Positions 1 to 5,009 of a DNA stretch of 5,009 nucleotides are shown here, piece by piece. Numbering within the stretch: position 1 is the first letter of the stretch; every line of letters starts with the position of its first letter. A model generated the notes under the pieces. That model worked only from the letters and a program-made list of their open reading frames with translations. It had not been told where the DNA came from and made no database searches. This DNA comes from an uncultured Caulobacteraceae bacterium (GTDB lineage Bacteria > Pseudomonadota > Alphaproteobacteria > Caulobacterales > Caulobacteraceae): NCBI GenBank assembly GCA_937910255.1, contig CALEOQ010000584.1:1-5009 (forward strand), given 5' to 3'. Position numbers and translations under genes: made by a program.

Positions 1-61
1 CCGCCCGATAGTCACACTCTACGCTATGTCACCTCTGTTCTCTCCAGTCATTTTTTTTTTT
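1..61. other. Sequencing read-through junk with a poly-T run
   Basis: This stretch lies outside the adapter and is not genomic. Positions 51-61 are eleven T in a row directly abutting the adapter end. That equals poly-A after the end of the P7 adapter on the other strand, the usual signature of an Illumina read running off a short fragment. Positions 1-50 match nothing I recognise and are probably low-quality base calls. Short frames that start here should not be annotated. Confidence 0.85.
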
Positions 62-125
62 CAAGCAGAAGACGGCATACGAGATTACGACGTGACTGGA
101 TTTCAGACGTGTGCTCTTCCGATCT
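62..125. other. Illumina P7/TruSeq index adapter (contamination)
   Basis: Positions 62-85 are the 24-base P7 flow-cell sequence (begins CAAGCAGAAGACGG, ends CGAGAT). Positions 86-91 (TACGAC) occupy the six-base index slot. Positions 92-125 are the 34-base TruSeq read-2 primer site ending GCTCTTCCGATCT, with one mismatch to the standard sequence at 101 (T for G). The order and spacing are exactly those of the library adapter, so identification is essentially certain. Genomic sequence begins at 126. Frames crossing it give well-known artefact peptides (QAEDGIRDYD on the plus strand, RSEEHTSE on the minus strand). Confidence 0.98.
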
Positions 126-1565
126 GTCAGGCGCCTGCGACAGGGGCGGCGCCACCTCCTCCAGAGGCCGACGTTCCGCCGCCACGCCCAGCTTCAACTC
201 CACGAGCGCCGCCAGCACCATGAGCCCGCCGCCTAGCAGATAGCCCCAGAGGATCTGGCTGCGCTCGCCCGTGTCGATCAGGGCGCCGAACAGCACTGGT
301 CCGCCGACCCCGCCGATGAGGGTGCCGAAGGCGTAGAACATGGAGATGGTCACCGCCCGGATCTCCAGGGGGAAGCTCTCGCCGATGGTGAGATAGGCCG
401 CGCTCGCCCCGGCCGAAGCGAAGAAGAAGATCACCGTCCAGGCCGCGGTCTGCGCGGGTGCCGACAGGATCCCGGCGCTGAACATCCAGCCGGTGACGCA
501 CATCAGCACCCCGGCCACGCCGTAGGTCAGGCTGATCATCGGCTTGCGGCCCCAGGAGTCGAAGTATCGGCCGAGCAGCAGCGGGCCCATGAAGTTGCCG
601 ACCGCGAAAGGCAGCATGAACCAGCCGATGCTGGCCGGCGCGATCCCATAGAACCGTGTAAGAATAAGAGCGTAGGTGAAGAAGATCGCGTTGTAGCAGA
701 AGGCCTGGGTCGCCATCAGCACCACGCCGAGGACAGTCCGGTGTGGATAGCGGCGGACCAGGGTGCTGGCGATCTCCAACCAGCTTGTCGTGGTGCGCCG
801 GATCAGGCGCAGACTCTGCAGACTCTCGTGCGGCGGCAGCTTCTGGCCGGTGGAGCGTTCCACCCGGGCCTCGATCTCGGCGATGATCGCCTCGGCCTCG
901 GCCTCACGGCCGTGGGTCATCAACCATCTGGGACTTTCGGGCATGAAGCGCCGGATCCAGATGATGATCAGGGCCAACAGGCCGCCGATGACGAAGGCCA
1001 GCCGCCAGCCCAGTTCCTGGTCGATGAAGGTGGCGTTGAGCAGGAAGATTGAAGCCAGCGCGCCAACGGCGGCCCCGACCCAGAAGCTGCCGTTGATGAC
1101 CAGGTCGGTGAACCCCCGCCGGCGGGCTGGAATCAGTTCCTGGATCGCGGAGTTGACCGCCCCGTACTCGCCGCCGATCCCGGCGCCGGTCAGGAAGCGG
1201 AAGACCATGAAGGACCAGAAGTCCCACGAAAAGCCGGTCGCGATGGTGGCGACCATGTAGACGAACACCGTGGCGGTGAAGAGCTTCTTGCGTCCGAACC
1301 GGTCGGTCAGCCGCCCGAAGGTCAGGGCGCCCACGACCGCGCCGAGGATATAGGCGCTGCCGGTCAGGCCGACCTGGGTGGCGGTGAGGTTCAGACCGTC
1401 CGAGCCGGCGATGGCCGGCGACAGCGAGCCGACCAGGGTCACCTCCAGGCCGTCGAGAATCCAGGTGACCCCCAGCGCCACCACCACCAGCCAGTGGAAC
1501 CGACTCCAGGGCAGCCGGTCCAGCCGGGCGGGAACGTTGGTGACGAAGACGTCGGGCTGGGCCAT
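126..1565 (-). CDS. MFS transporter, sugar/aromatic-acid porter type (C-terminus truncated)
   Basis: This is an integral inner-membrane secondary transporter of the major facilitator superfamily, probably a proton symporter for a sugar or organic/aromatic acid; the substrate cannot be read from sequence. It has about twelve hydrophobic segments in two halves around a cytoplasmic loop (about residues 215-275). The family signature between helices 2 and 3 is clear (GRLTDRFGRKKLF, residues 84-96) and is echoed in the second half (GRYFDSWGRKPMI, 332-344). A PESPRWL motif at 209-215, typical of sugar-porter-like members, and an acidic helix-1 motif (LDGLE, 37-41) are present. The ATG at 1565 is chosen over an in-frame one at 1607 because an AGGAG-type ribosome site precedes it by 10 bases. 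There are 480 native residues, ending at the adapter junction; the open frame continues to position 48 only through adapter sequence and adds 25 false residues. Family length suggests only a few native residues are missing. It diverges from the tusA-like gene. Confidence 0.9.
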
Positions 1566-1690
1566 GGACACCCCTCTCCTCTCGCAAGCCGTCGGCCTAA
1601 CGCGCAAAACGTCAGACCGGACGCAAAGCCGCAGCAGGAAATCAGGCGCAGGCGCTTTCGTCCTGCGAGCCGCAGCGCTATGGGGGCGAC
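1566..1690. promoter_or_regulatory. Divergent intergenic region, MFS transporter / tusA-like gene
   Basis: These 125 bases separate two genes transcribed away from each other, so at least two promoters should lie here. I cannot place a convincing -35/-10 pair on either strand. A 6-base inverted repeat (CGCAGG at 1647-1652, CCTGCG at 1662-1667) is the only palindrome-like element seen. It is weak and may be chance in GC-rich DNA. Confidence 0.4.
1571..1582 (-). promoter_or_regulatory. Ribosome binding site of the MFS transporter
   Basis: On the minus strand this reads AGAGGAGAGGGG, a purine-rich Shine-Dalgarno sequence. Its AGGAG core (1580-1576) ends 10 bases before the ATG at 1565. It decides the start in favour of MAQPDVF over the in-frame ATG at 1607, which would place the site inside the coding sequence. 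Confidence 0.7.
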
Positions 1691-1957
1691 ATGTCGCCCC
1701 CCGAAATCCTCGTCGACGCCCGAGGTCACCGCTGCCCGGTGCCCACCTTGCGTCTCAGGCGCGCCCTCGAGGCGGCCCCGCCGGGGGCGCGGGTGCGGCT
1801 GCTGGCCGACGACCCCCTGGCCCGTATCGATGTGCCCCACTTCGCCGCAGCGGTCGGCGCCGTGGTGATCGCCCTGGAGGCCCGCGACGGTGCGCTCAGC
1901 TTCCTGGTCGAGAAGTCAGCCTCGGACTCTGGGGGCGAAGGTCCCGTAGCAGGCTGA
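1691..1957 (+). CDS. tusA: TusA/SirA-family sulfur-carrier protein
   Basis: This is a small cytoplasmic protein of 88 residues, close to the roughly 75-85 usual for the family. The N-terminal signature is complete: D9-A-R-G12-H-R-C15-P-V-P18, matching the family pattern DxxGxxCPxP. Cys15 is the predicted persulfide-bearing residue. A following helix (LRLRRALEAAPPG, 20-32) and strands fit the TusA fold, and DPLARIDVPHF (41-51) corresponds to the conserved DP...D.P.F segment. In E. coli TusA passes sulfur to TusBCD for tRNA 2-thiouridine; homologues elsewhere feed molybdenum-cofactor or sulfur-oxidation pathways. No tus, moa or sox partner is present here, so the role is open and the symbol indicates the family only. 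The ATG at 1691 follows GGGGGCGAC, a weak ribosome site. Residues 76-88 form an Ala/Gly/Ser-rich tail encoded in the overlap with the convergent YihY-family gene. Confidence 0.88.
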   Translation: MSPPEILVDARGHRCPVPTLRLRRALEAAPPGARVRLLADDPLARIDVPHFAAAVGAVVIALEARDGALSFLVEKSASDSGGEGPVAG

Positions 1958-2849
1958 GGCGGCGGTGCTCGTCCAGCCGGATCTCGATCTCCGTGGCCAG
2001 GGCGCCGCCGAAAAACACCGCGTTCACGCTCCAGGACAGCCAGATCAGAAACACCACCACGGCGGTGATGGAGCCATAGGTCGCGCCAAGGTGGGCGATC
2101 TGCTCCACATAGAAGGCGCTGGCCCAGGAGGCGAACAGGCAGAGCATGGCCGCTGAAAACCCGCCACAGATCGAGGCGCGCCAATCCACGGTCCGGCGCG
2201 ACATGGCGTAGCGATAGATGAGGCTCATCCCCAGGGTCAGGCCGGCGCTGGCCCAGGTCCATTCGCTGTAGAGCCAGGAGACGCCGGCCAGGGGGCGCAT
2301 GTCCAGGGTGGCGGCCGCCACCCGCAGACCCAGGAACAGGGACGAGACGAGGCCCATCATGGCCGCCGCCGCCAGCAGCACCATCAGGGCCAGCAGGTTG
2401 AAGCCGACGAAACCCCGCGGGTCCGGCTCGTCATGGATGAAGGACAGGCCCGCCAGCAGGGCCTTGAAGCCGCGATGGGCGGCATAGGCGCCGATGACCA
2501 GCGCGACGCCGCTCTGGGCCGAGATGGCGTCCCGCGGCGCATGGGCCAGGCGCTCCAGCTCGGCCTGGAACAGATCGCGGGCGCCGGTGGGCATCAGCCG
2601 CGCCAGGGCTTCGGCCTGAAACTCGGCCTGGGCCGGATCGGCCAGCAGGCTGTAGGCGCCGATCAGCAGGGCCACGGCGGGGAAGATGGCGAGCATGATG
2701 AAGAACGACGTGCCGCCCACATAGAGCATCACGTCACGACCCCACAGTCGGGTCAGGGAGCGCCCGAGCGTGGATAGCCCCAGGCGCCCCGCATGAATCG
2801 GGTCCCAGCCACGCAAGCTCAAGCGGTCCAGCTCCTGGTGGATCGACAT
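1896..2849 (-). CDS. yihY: YihY/BrkB-family inner-membrane protein
   Basis: This is a polytopic inner-membrane protein of 317 residues from the chosen ATG, a normal length for the YihY/virulence factor BrkB (UPF0761) family. Hydrophobic segments lie at about 41-70, 112-137, 148-178, 193-213, 225-249 and 258-286. The family hallmark near the end is clear: ATYGSITAVVVFLIWLSWS (256-274), then a short cytoplasmic basic tail. An N-terminal TSFFIMLAIFPAVALLIG block (47-64) fits the first family helix. Members were once called ribonuclease BN in error; the true function is unsettled, so none is assigned. The frame stays open to a TTG at 2921, but that codon sits in the loop of a strong hairpin. The ATG at 2849 (MSIHQELDR) is preferred, although neither start has a good ribosome site. 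The last 62 bases lie antisense to the end of the tusA-like gene. A LexA-box-like site lies about 180 bases upstream. Confidence 0.87.
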   Translation of the reverse strand: MSIHQELDRLSLRGWDPIHAGRLGLSTLGRSLTRLWGRDVMLYVGGTSFFIMLAIFPAVALLIGAYSLLADPAQAEFQAEALARLMPTGARDLFQAELERLAHAPRDAISAQSGVALVIGAYAAHRGFKALLAGLSFIHDEPDPRGFVGFNLLALMVLLAAAAMMGLVSSLFLGLRVAAATLDMRPLAGVSWLYSEWTWASAGLTLGMSLIYRYAMSRRTVDWRASICGGFSAAMLCLFASWASAFYVEQIAHLGATYGSITAVVVFLIWLSWSVNAVFFGGALATEIEIRLDEHRRLSLLRDLRPQSPRLTSRPGS

Positions 2850-2906
2850 GGGCGCAGGTTGATCAAGGAATGGGAGACGGCGCAAGCGCCCCGTCAAAGG
2901 TGAGGA

Positions 2907-2933
2907 CGCGCCCCCGGACAAGCCGGGGGCGCG
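2907..2933. terminator. Strong GC hairpin between the racemase and YihY-family genes
   Basis: An 11-base perfect inverted repeat (CGCGCCCCCGG at 2907-2917, CCGGGGGCGCG at 2923-2933) surrounds a five-base loop, ACAAG. It lies about 135 bases downstream of the racemase stop, on the minus-strand transcript. The stem suits an intrinsic terminator, but the bases that follow on the minus strand (TCCTCACCTTTGACG) are not a T-tract. It may instead be a leader hairpin of the YihY-family gene or a Rho-independent terminator of the tail-less kind. The palindrome is certain; its role is not. Confidence 0.45.
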
Positions 2934-3027
2934 CCATCGATGGGCGTGTCAGCCATCGGGTTGGCGCCGCTTCGAGGGACGGGAGAGCGCGGCGTTCAAC
3001 CTGGGGGCAGTATTGAACCCGCCGGCT

Positions 3028-3042
3028 GAACCGCATCTGAAC
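3028..3042 (-). promoter_or_regulatory. Candidate LexA (SOS) box, alphaproteobacterial type
   Basis: On the minus strand the site reads GTTC-AGATGCG-GTTC, an exact match to the GTTC-N7-GTTC direct repeat bound by LexA in alphaproteobacteria such as Caulobacter, Rhodobacter and Rhizobium. It sits in the intergenic region 27 bases after the racemase stop and about 180 bases before the ATG of the YihY-family gene, so that gene is the only candidate target. Eight fixed bases would occur by chance roughly once in 30 kb counting both strands. The intergenic position makes it more credible but not proven. No clear -35/-10 pair could be placed around it. Confidence 0.45.
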
Positions 3043-3068
3043 GGAGTTAACCCTTCCCGTTCATGGAC

Positions 3069-4208
3069 TTACGCCGGCTCGGCCATGGCGCCGGCGTCGC
3101 GGAGCGCTGCGATGTCTAGGCTTGAGAATCCCCAGTCCGCCAGCGCCGTTTCATCGTGCGCACCGATGGCGGGCGGCGGTCCCTGAATGGCGCCAGGCGT
3201 GGCGGAGAATCGTGGCGCAGGCGCCGGCTGCACGACTCCGGACATTTCGACAAAGGTCTGCCGGGCCTGGTTGTGCGGGTGACTCGGTGCTTCATCCATG
3301 TCGAGGACCGGGGCGAAGCACACATCGGTGCCGCCCATGATCTCGGTCCATTCGTCCCGGGTCTTGCCCGCAATGACCTCGGCCAGCTTGAGCCGCAGGC
3401 CCTCCCATTCCCCGCGATCCATCTGCTTTTCGAAGGCCGGATCGGTGATGCCGGTCTTTTCAAGCAGCAGGGCGTAGAACTGCGGCTCGATGGAACCGAT
3501 CGAGACCCACTTGCCGTCGCTGCACTGGTAGGTGTCGTAGAAGTGGGCCCCGCCATCCAACAGGTTGTTGCGCCGCCCGGCCGACCACATGCCCGACGCC
3601 TTGAACCCATAGAACATGGCCATCAGCGACGCCGCCCCATCGCTCATGGCGCAGTCGATGACCTGGCCCTGCCCGCTTTCCCGCGCATGGATCACCCCGG
3701 CCAGAAGGCCAAACGCCAGATAGAGGGCGCCGCCGCCAAAATCCCCCACCAGGTTCAGGGGCGGCACGGGCTTTTCCGTCGTGCCGATGGCGTCCAGCGC
3801 GCCGGTGATGGCGATGTAGTTCATATCGTGGCCGGCGGCGTGAGCATACGGGCCGGTCTGGCCCCAGCCCGTCATCCGGCCATAGACCAGCCTGGGATTG
3901 CGTTTCAGGGCGACCTCCGGGCCAAGGCCCAGCCGCTCCATGACGCCCGGCCGGAAGCCCTCGAACACCGCATCGGCGCCCTCCATGAGCTTCAGGCAGG
4001 CCTCGATGGCCTCTGGCGACTTCAGGTTCATCCCCACCGAGCGCCGGCCCCGCGCCGTGATGTCAGCCGGCGAGGCGCGCCCCTTGCCCATGCGGTCGAT
4101 CCGCACGACGTCGGCGCCCAGGTCCGACAGCAGCATGCCGGCGAAGGGACCCGGCCCGATCCCGGCGAATTCGATGACCTTCAGTCCCGATAGCGGTCCC
4201 TGGCCCAT
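3069..4208 (-). CDS. mcr: Alpha-methylacyl-CoA racemase (CaiB/BaiF family III CoA-transferase fold)
   Basis: This cytoplasmic enzyme interconverts (2R)- and (2S)-2-methylacyl-CoA thioesters, letting methyl-branched fatty acids or sterol/bile-acid side chains enter stereospecific beta-oxidation. The 379 residues are full length and align by eye along the whole of mammalian AMACR and mycobacterial MCR. Landmarks are PGPFAGMLLSDLGADVVRIDR (split 19-32 and 33-39), a GRRSVGMNLK block (54-63), AGHDMNYIA (125-133), LNLVGDFGGG (151-160), NLLDGGAHFYDTY (215-227), SIEPQFY (239-245) and GTDVCFAPVL (293-302). The catalytic set known from the mycobacterial enzyme (His126, Asp156, Glu241) is matched by His127, Asp156 and Glu241. 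This pattern separates it from true CoA-transferases of the same fold, which carry a catalytic Asp near the end of the first third. The ATG has a ribosome site (GGGAG, 4220-4216) 7 bases upstream. It lies 94 bases downstream of the dehydrogenase in the same direction and may share its transcript. Confidence 0.93.
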   Translation of the reverse strand: MGQGPLSGLKVIEFAGIGPGPFAGMLLSDLGADVVRIDRMGKGRASPADITARGRRSVGMNLKSPEAIEACLKLMEGADAVFEGFRPGVMERLGLGPEVALKRNPRLVYGRMTGWGQTGPYAHAAGHDMNYIAITGALDAIGTTEKPVPPLNLVGDFGGGALYLAFGLLAGVIHARESGQGQVIDCAMSDGAASLMAMFYGFKASGMWSAGRRNNLLDGGAHFYDTYQCSDGKWVSIGSIEPQFYALLLEKTGITDPAFEKQMDRGEWEGLRLKLAEVIAGKTRDEWTEIMGGTDVCFAPVLDMDEAPSHPHNQARQTFVEMSGVVQPAPAPRFSATPGAIQGPPPAIGAHDETALADWGFSSLDIAALRDAGAMAEPA

Positions 4209-4302
4209 GTGCGATCTCCCGTCCCTGATTTGCGTGGCGCATTTTGCAGGCAGCCTAGAGGCCGTGACGTCCCGTCAGCCAAGCCAATCGGGGCCAGGCG
4301 TC
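4209..4302 (-). other. Intergenic spacer between the dehydrogenase and racemase
   Basis: These 94 bases separate two co-directional genes. The gap is long for tight translational coupling, so the racemase could have its own promoter, but I see no convincing -35/-10 pair. A short palindrome TGACG-TCC-CGTCA (4265-4277) lies in the middle; it is operator-like in shape but too short to assign. No T-tailed terminator hairpin is visible. Confidence 0.4.
4216..4220 (-). promoter_or_regulatory. Ribosome binding site of the racemase
   Basis: The minus strand reads GGGAG followed by seven bases and the ATG at 4208. It supports MGQGPLSGLK as the true N-terminus, which also coincides with the family's usual beginning just before the (L/V)-x-(V/I)-(I/V)-E motif. 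Confidence 0.65.
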
Positions 4303-4932
4303 TCAGGGCAGCGACTGCCCATCGTCGATGGTGATGAGCGTCCCGGTGATCGCCCGCGCCGCCGGACCCGAAAGCATCAGTAAGGCGGCGTCGAGGTCGT
4401 CGGCCTCCATCAGCCGGCGCCGCGGGAAACCCTTGATCTGCCGCTGACCGGCCTCGGTGGCGAACCAGGCGCCGTTGATGTCGGTCTCCACATAGCCGGG
4501 GCAGAGGGCGTTGACGGCGATCCCATGCCGCGCCCATTCGCGGCCGAGGGACTTGGTCAGCATGGCGACCGCCGCCTTGGAGGCGCAGTAGGCCGGCAGG
4601 CCCGGCAGGACCGTATGACTGGCGATGGAGGCGATGTTGACGATGCGGCCCTCTCCCCGTTCGGCCACGCCGCTGTCGATCATCTGGCGGGCGGCGGCCT
4701 GGGCGCAGAAGAAGACGCCGCGGACATTGACGTCAAAGGCCTGATCCCAGGCCTCGGGGGTGAGGTCCAGCGCGCGCCCCTCCCCGCCAACGCCGGCGTT
4801 GTTGATGAGGATGGAGACCGGCCCGATCTCGGCGGCCACGGCGTCGAACAGCGGCCCGATCTCGCCGACCTTGGCCACGTCCAGGGCCCGCGCATGGGCG
4901 AGCCCGCCGGCCTCGGTGATGGCGCGGGCCTC
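4303..4932 (-). CDS. Classical SDR-family NAD(P)-dependent oxidoreductase (N-terminus truncated)
   Basis: This is the last 209 native residues of a short-chain dehydrogenase/reductase of about 250 residues. It is a cytoplasmic enzyme that oxidises an alcohol or reduces a ketone with NAD(P). Counting from the first native codon (4932-4930), it has the ALDV acidic-residue strand (16-19), the NNAG motif (44-47), the tetrad Asn69 in DVNVRG, Ser102 in NIASIAS, Tyr115 and Lys119 in YCASK, and the cofactor-closing PGYVETD (145-151). All catalytic residues are therefore present. The missing part is the first roughly 40 residues, including the glycine-rich TGxxxGxG cofactor loop, cut off by adapter at 4933/4934. 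The open frame continues to an apparent ATG at 5001 only through adapter, adding 23 false residues. The substrate cannot be read from sequence; placement ahead of a methylacyl-CoA racemase suggests a hydroxyacyl-CoA or steroid-like alcohol, as inference. Confidence 0.9.
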   Translation of the reverse strand, partial: EARAITEAGGLAHARALDVAKVGEIGPLFDAVAAEIGPVSILINNAGVGGEGRALDLTPEAWDQAFDVNVRGVFFCAQAAARQMIDSGVAERGEGRIVNIASIASHTVLPGLPAYCASKAAVAMLTKSLGREWARHGIAVNALCPGYVETDINGAWFATEAGQRQIKGFPRRRLMEADDLDAALLMLSGPAARAITGTLITIDDGQSLP

Positions 4933-4933
4933 C

Positions 4934-5009
4934 GATCGGAAGAGCACACGTCTGAACTCCCGTCCCGTCGTAATCTCGTATGCCGTCCTCTGCTTGCACA
5001 CACCAACCA
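4934..5009. other. Illumina TruSeq index adapter (contamination), reverse orientation
   Basis: Positions 4934-4960 read GATCGGAAGAGC...GAACTCC, the start of the TruSeq index adapter. Positions 4961-4966 (CGTCCC) stand for the expected AGTCAC with two mismatches. Positions 4967-4972 (GTCGTA) are the index slot and are the exact reverse complement of the index at 86-91. Positions 4973-4996 are the P7 sequence ATCTCG...TGCTTG with one mismatch at 4988. Positions 4997-5009 (CACACACCAACCA) are read-through junk. Genomic sequence stops at 4932 or 4933; base 4933 is C where the adapter normally has A. Confidence 0.98.

Noticed and set aside
26..223. Small plus-strand protein of 65 residues at the left end
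   Set aside because: Its first half translates poly-T plus adapter (FFFQAEDGIRDYD...) and its second half is a shadow frame of the transporter gene.
1647..1667. Inverted repeat CGCAGG...CCTGCG as a regulatory hairpin in the divergent region
   Set aside because: A six-base stem with a nine-base loop is expected often in DNA this GC-rich, and a competing pairing (1634-1639 with 1661-1666) is equally good.
1916..1957. TCAGCCT...AGGCTGA inverted repeat as a terminator between tusA-like and YihY-family genes
   Set aside because: The seven-base arms are 28 bases apart, lie inside both coding regions and have no T-tract.
2850..2921. 24-residue N-terminal extension of the YihY-family protein from a TTG start
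   Set aside because: There is no ribosome site, the start lies in a hairpin loop, and the sequence has no family resemblance. It is not fully excluded.
3156..4193. Long plus-strand open frame of 345 codons
   Set aside because: It is antisense to the racemase, whose family match is unambiguous over its whole length; high GC content leaves open frames opposite real genes.
2976..4225. 11-base inverted repeat GGGACGGGAGA (2976-2986) and its complement (4215-4225)
   Set aside because: The right copy is simply the ribosome site of the racemase; the left copy has no start codon after it on the plus strand. Purine-rich coincidence is the simplest reading.
4265..4277. TGACG-TCC-CGTCA palindrome as an operator
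   Set aside because: The arms are only five bases, the site stands alone, and it matches no regulator motif I can name.
126..4932. A new defence, secretion or other multi-gene system
   Set aside because: All five genes belong to well-known families with ordinary domain structure, and their arrangement shows no shared operon logic beyond the dehydrogenase-racemase pair.
62..4996. Terminal inverted repeats of a mobile element carrying transporter, tusA-like, yihY-like, racemase and dehydrogenase genes
   Set aside because: The repeats are Illumina adapter with an index slot, and there is no transposase, integrase or target-site duplication.

Overview
This is a 4.8 kb piece of a high-GC genome, flanked by sequencing-library adapter rather than by its natural neighbours. 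Positions 62-125 and 4934-4996 are the Illumina TruSeq P7/index adapter in opposite orientations. Both copies carry the same six-base index. A poly-T run and unplaceable bases lie outside them. The genomic insert is therefore about 126-4932, and the window is best read as a short (probably metagenomic) contig assembled from untrimmed reads. The two outermost genes are truncated and carry false peptide tails encoded by the adapter.

The GC-rich codon use, the style of the proteins and an exact GAAC-N7-GAAC motif (the alphaproteobacterial form of the LexA box) at 3028-3042 point to an alphaproteobacterium. A Caulobacterales-type organism such as Phenylobacterium or Caulobacter is my guess, but the genus is inference only.

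Layout, left to right: an MFS transporter of the sugar-porter/aromatic-acid type on the minus strand (126-1565, last residues lost to the adapter); a 125-base divergent intergenic region; a small TusA-family sulfur-carrier protein on the plus strand (1691-1957); a YihY/BrkB-family inner-membrane protein on the minus strand (1896-2849), whose 3' end overlaps the end of the tusA-like gene tail to tail by 62 bases; a 219-base intergenic region with a strong GC hairpin and the LexA-box-like site; an alpha-methylacyl-CoA racemase on the minus strand (3069-4208); and the last 209 residues of a classical short-chain dehydrogenase on the minus strand (4303-4932, N-terminus lost to the adapter).

The dehydrogenase and racemase run in the same direction 94 bases apart and plausibly serve one acyl-CoA pathway, such as breakdown of methyl-branched fatty acids or sterol-like side chains. 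The transporter, TusA-like and YihY-like genes have no clear functional link to them or to each other. No RNA gene, CRISPR array, genuine mobile element or phage sequence is visible, and I see no sign of a new multi-gene system. The most useful results are the adapter contamination, which mimics terminal inverted repeats and alters two proteins, and the possible SOS-type site upstream of the YihY-family gene.
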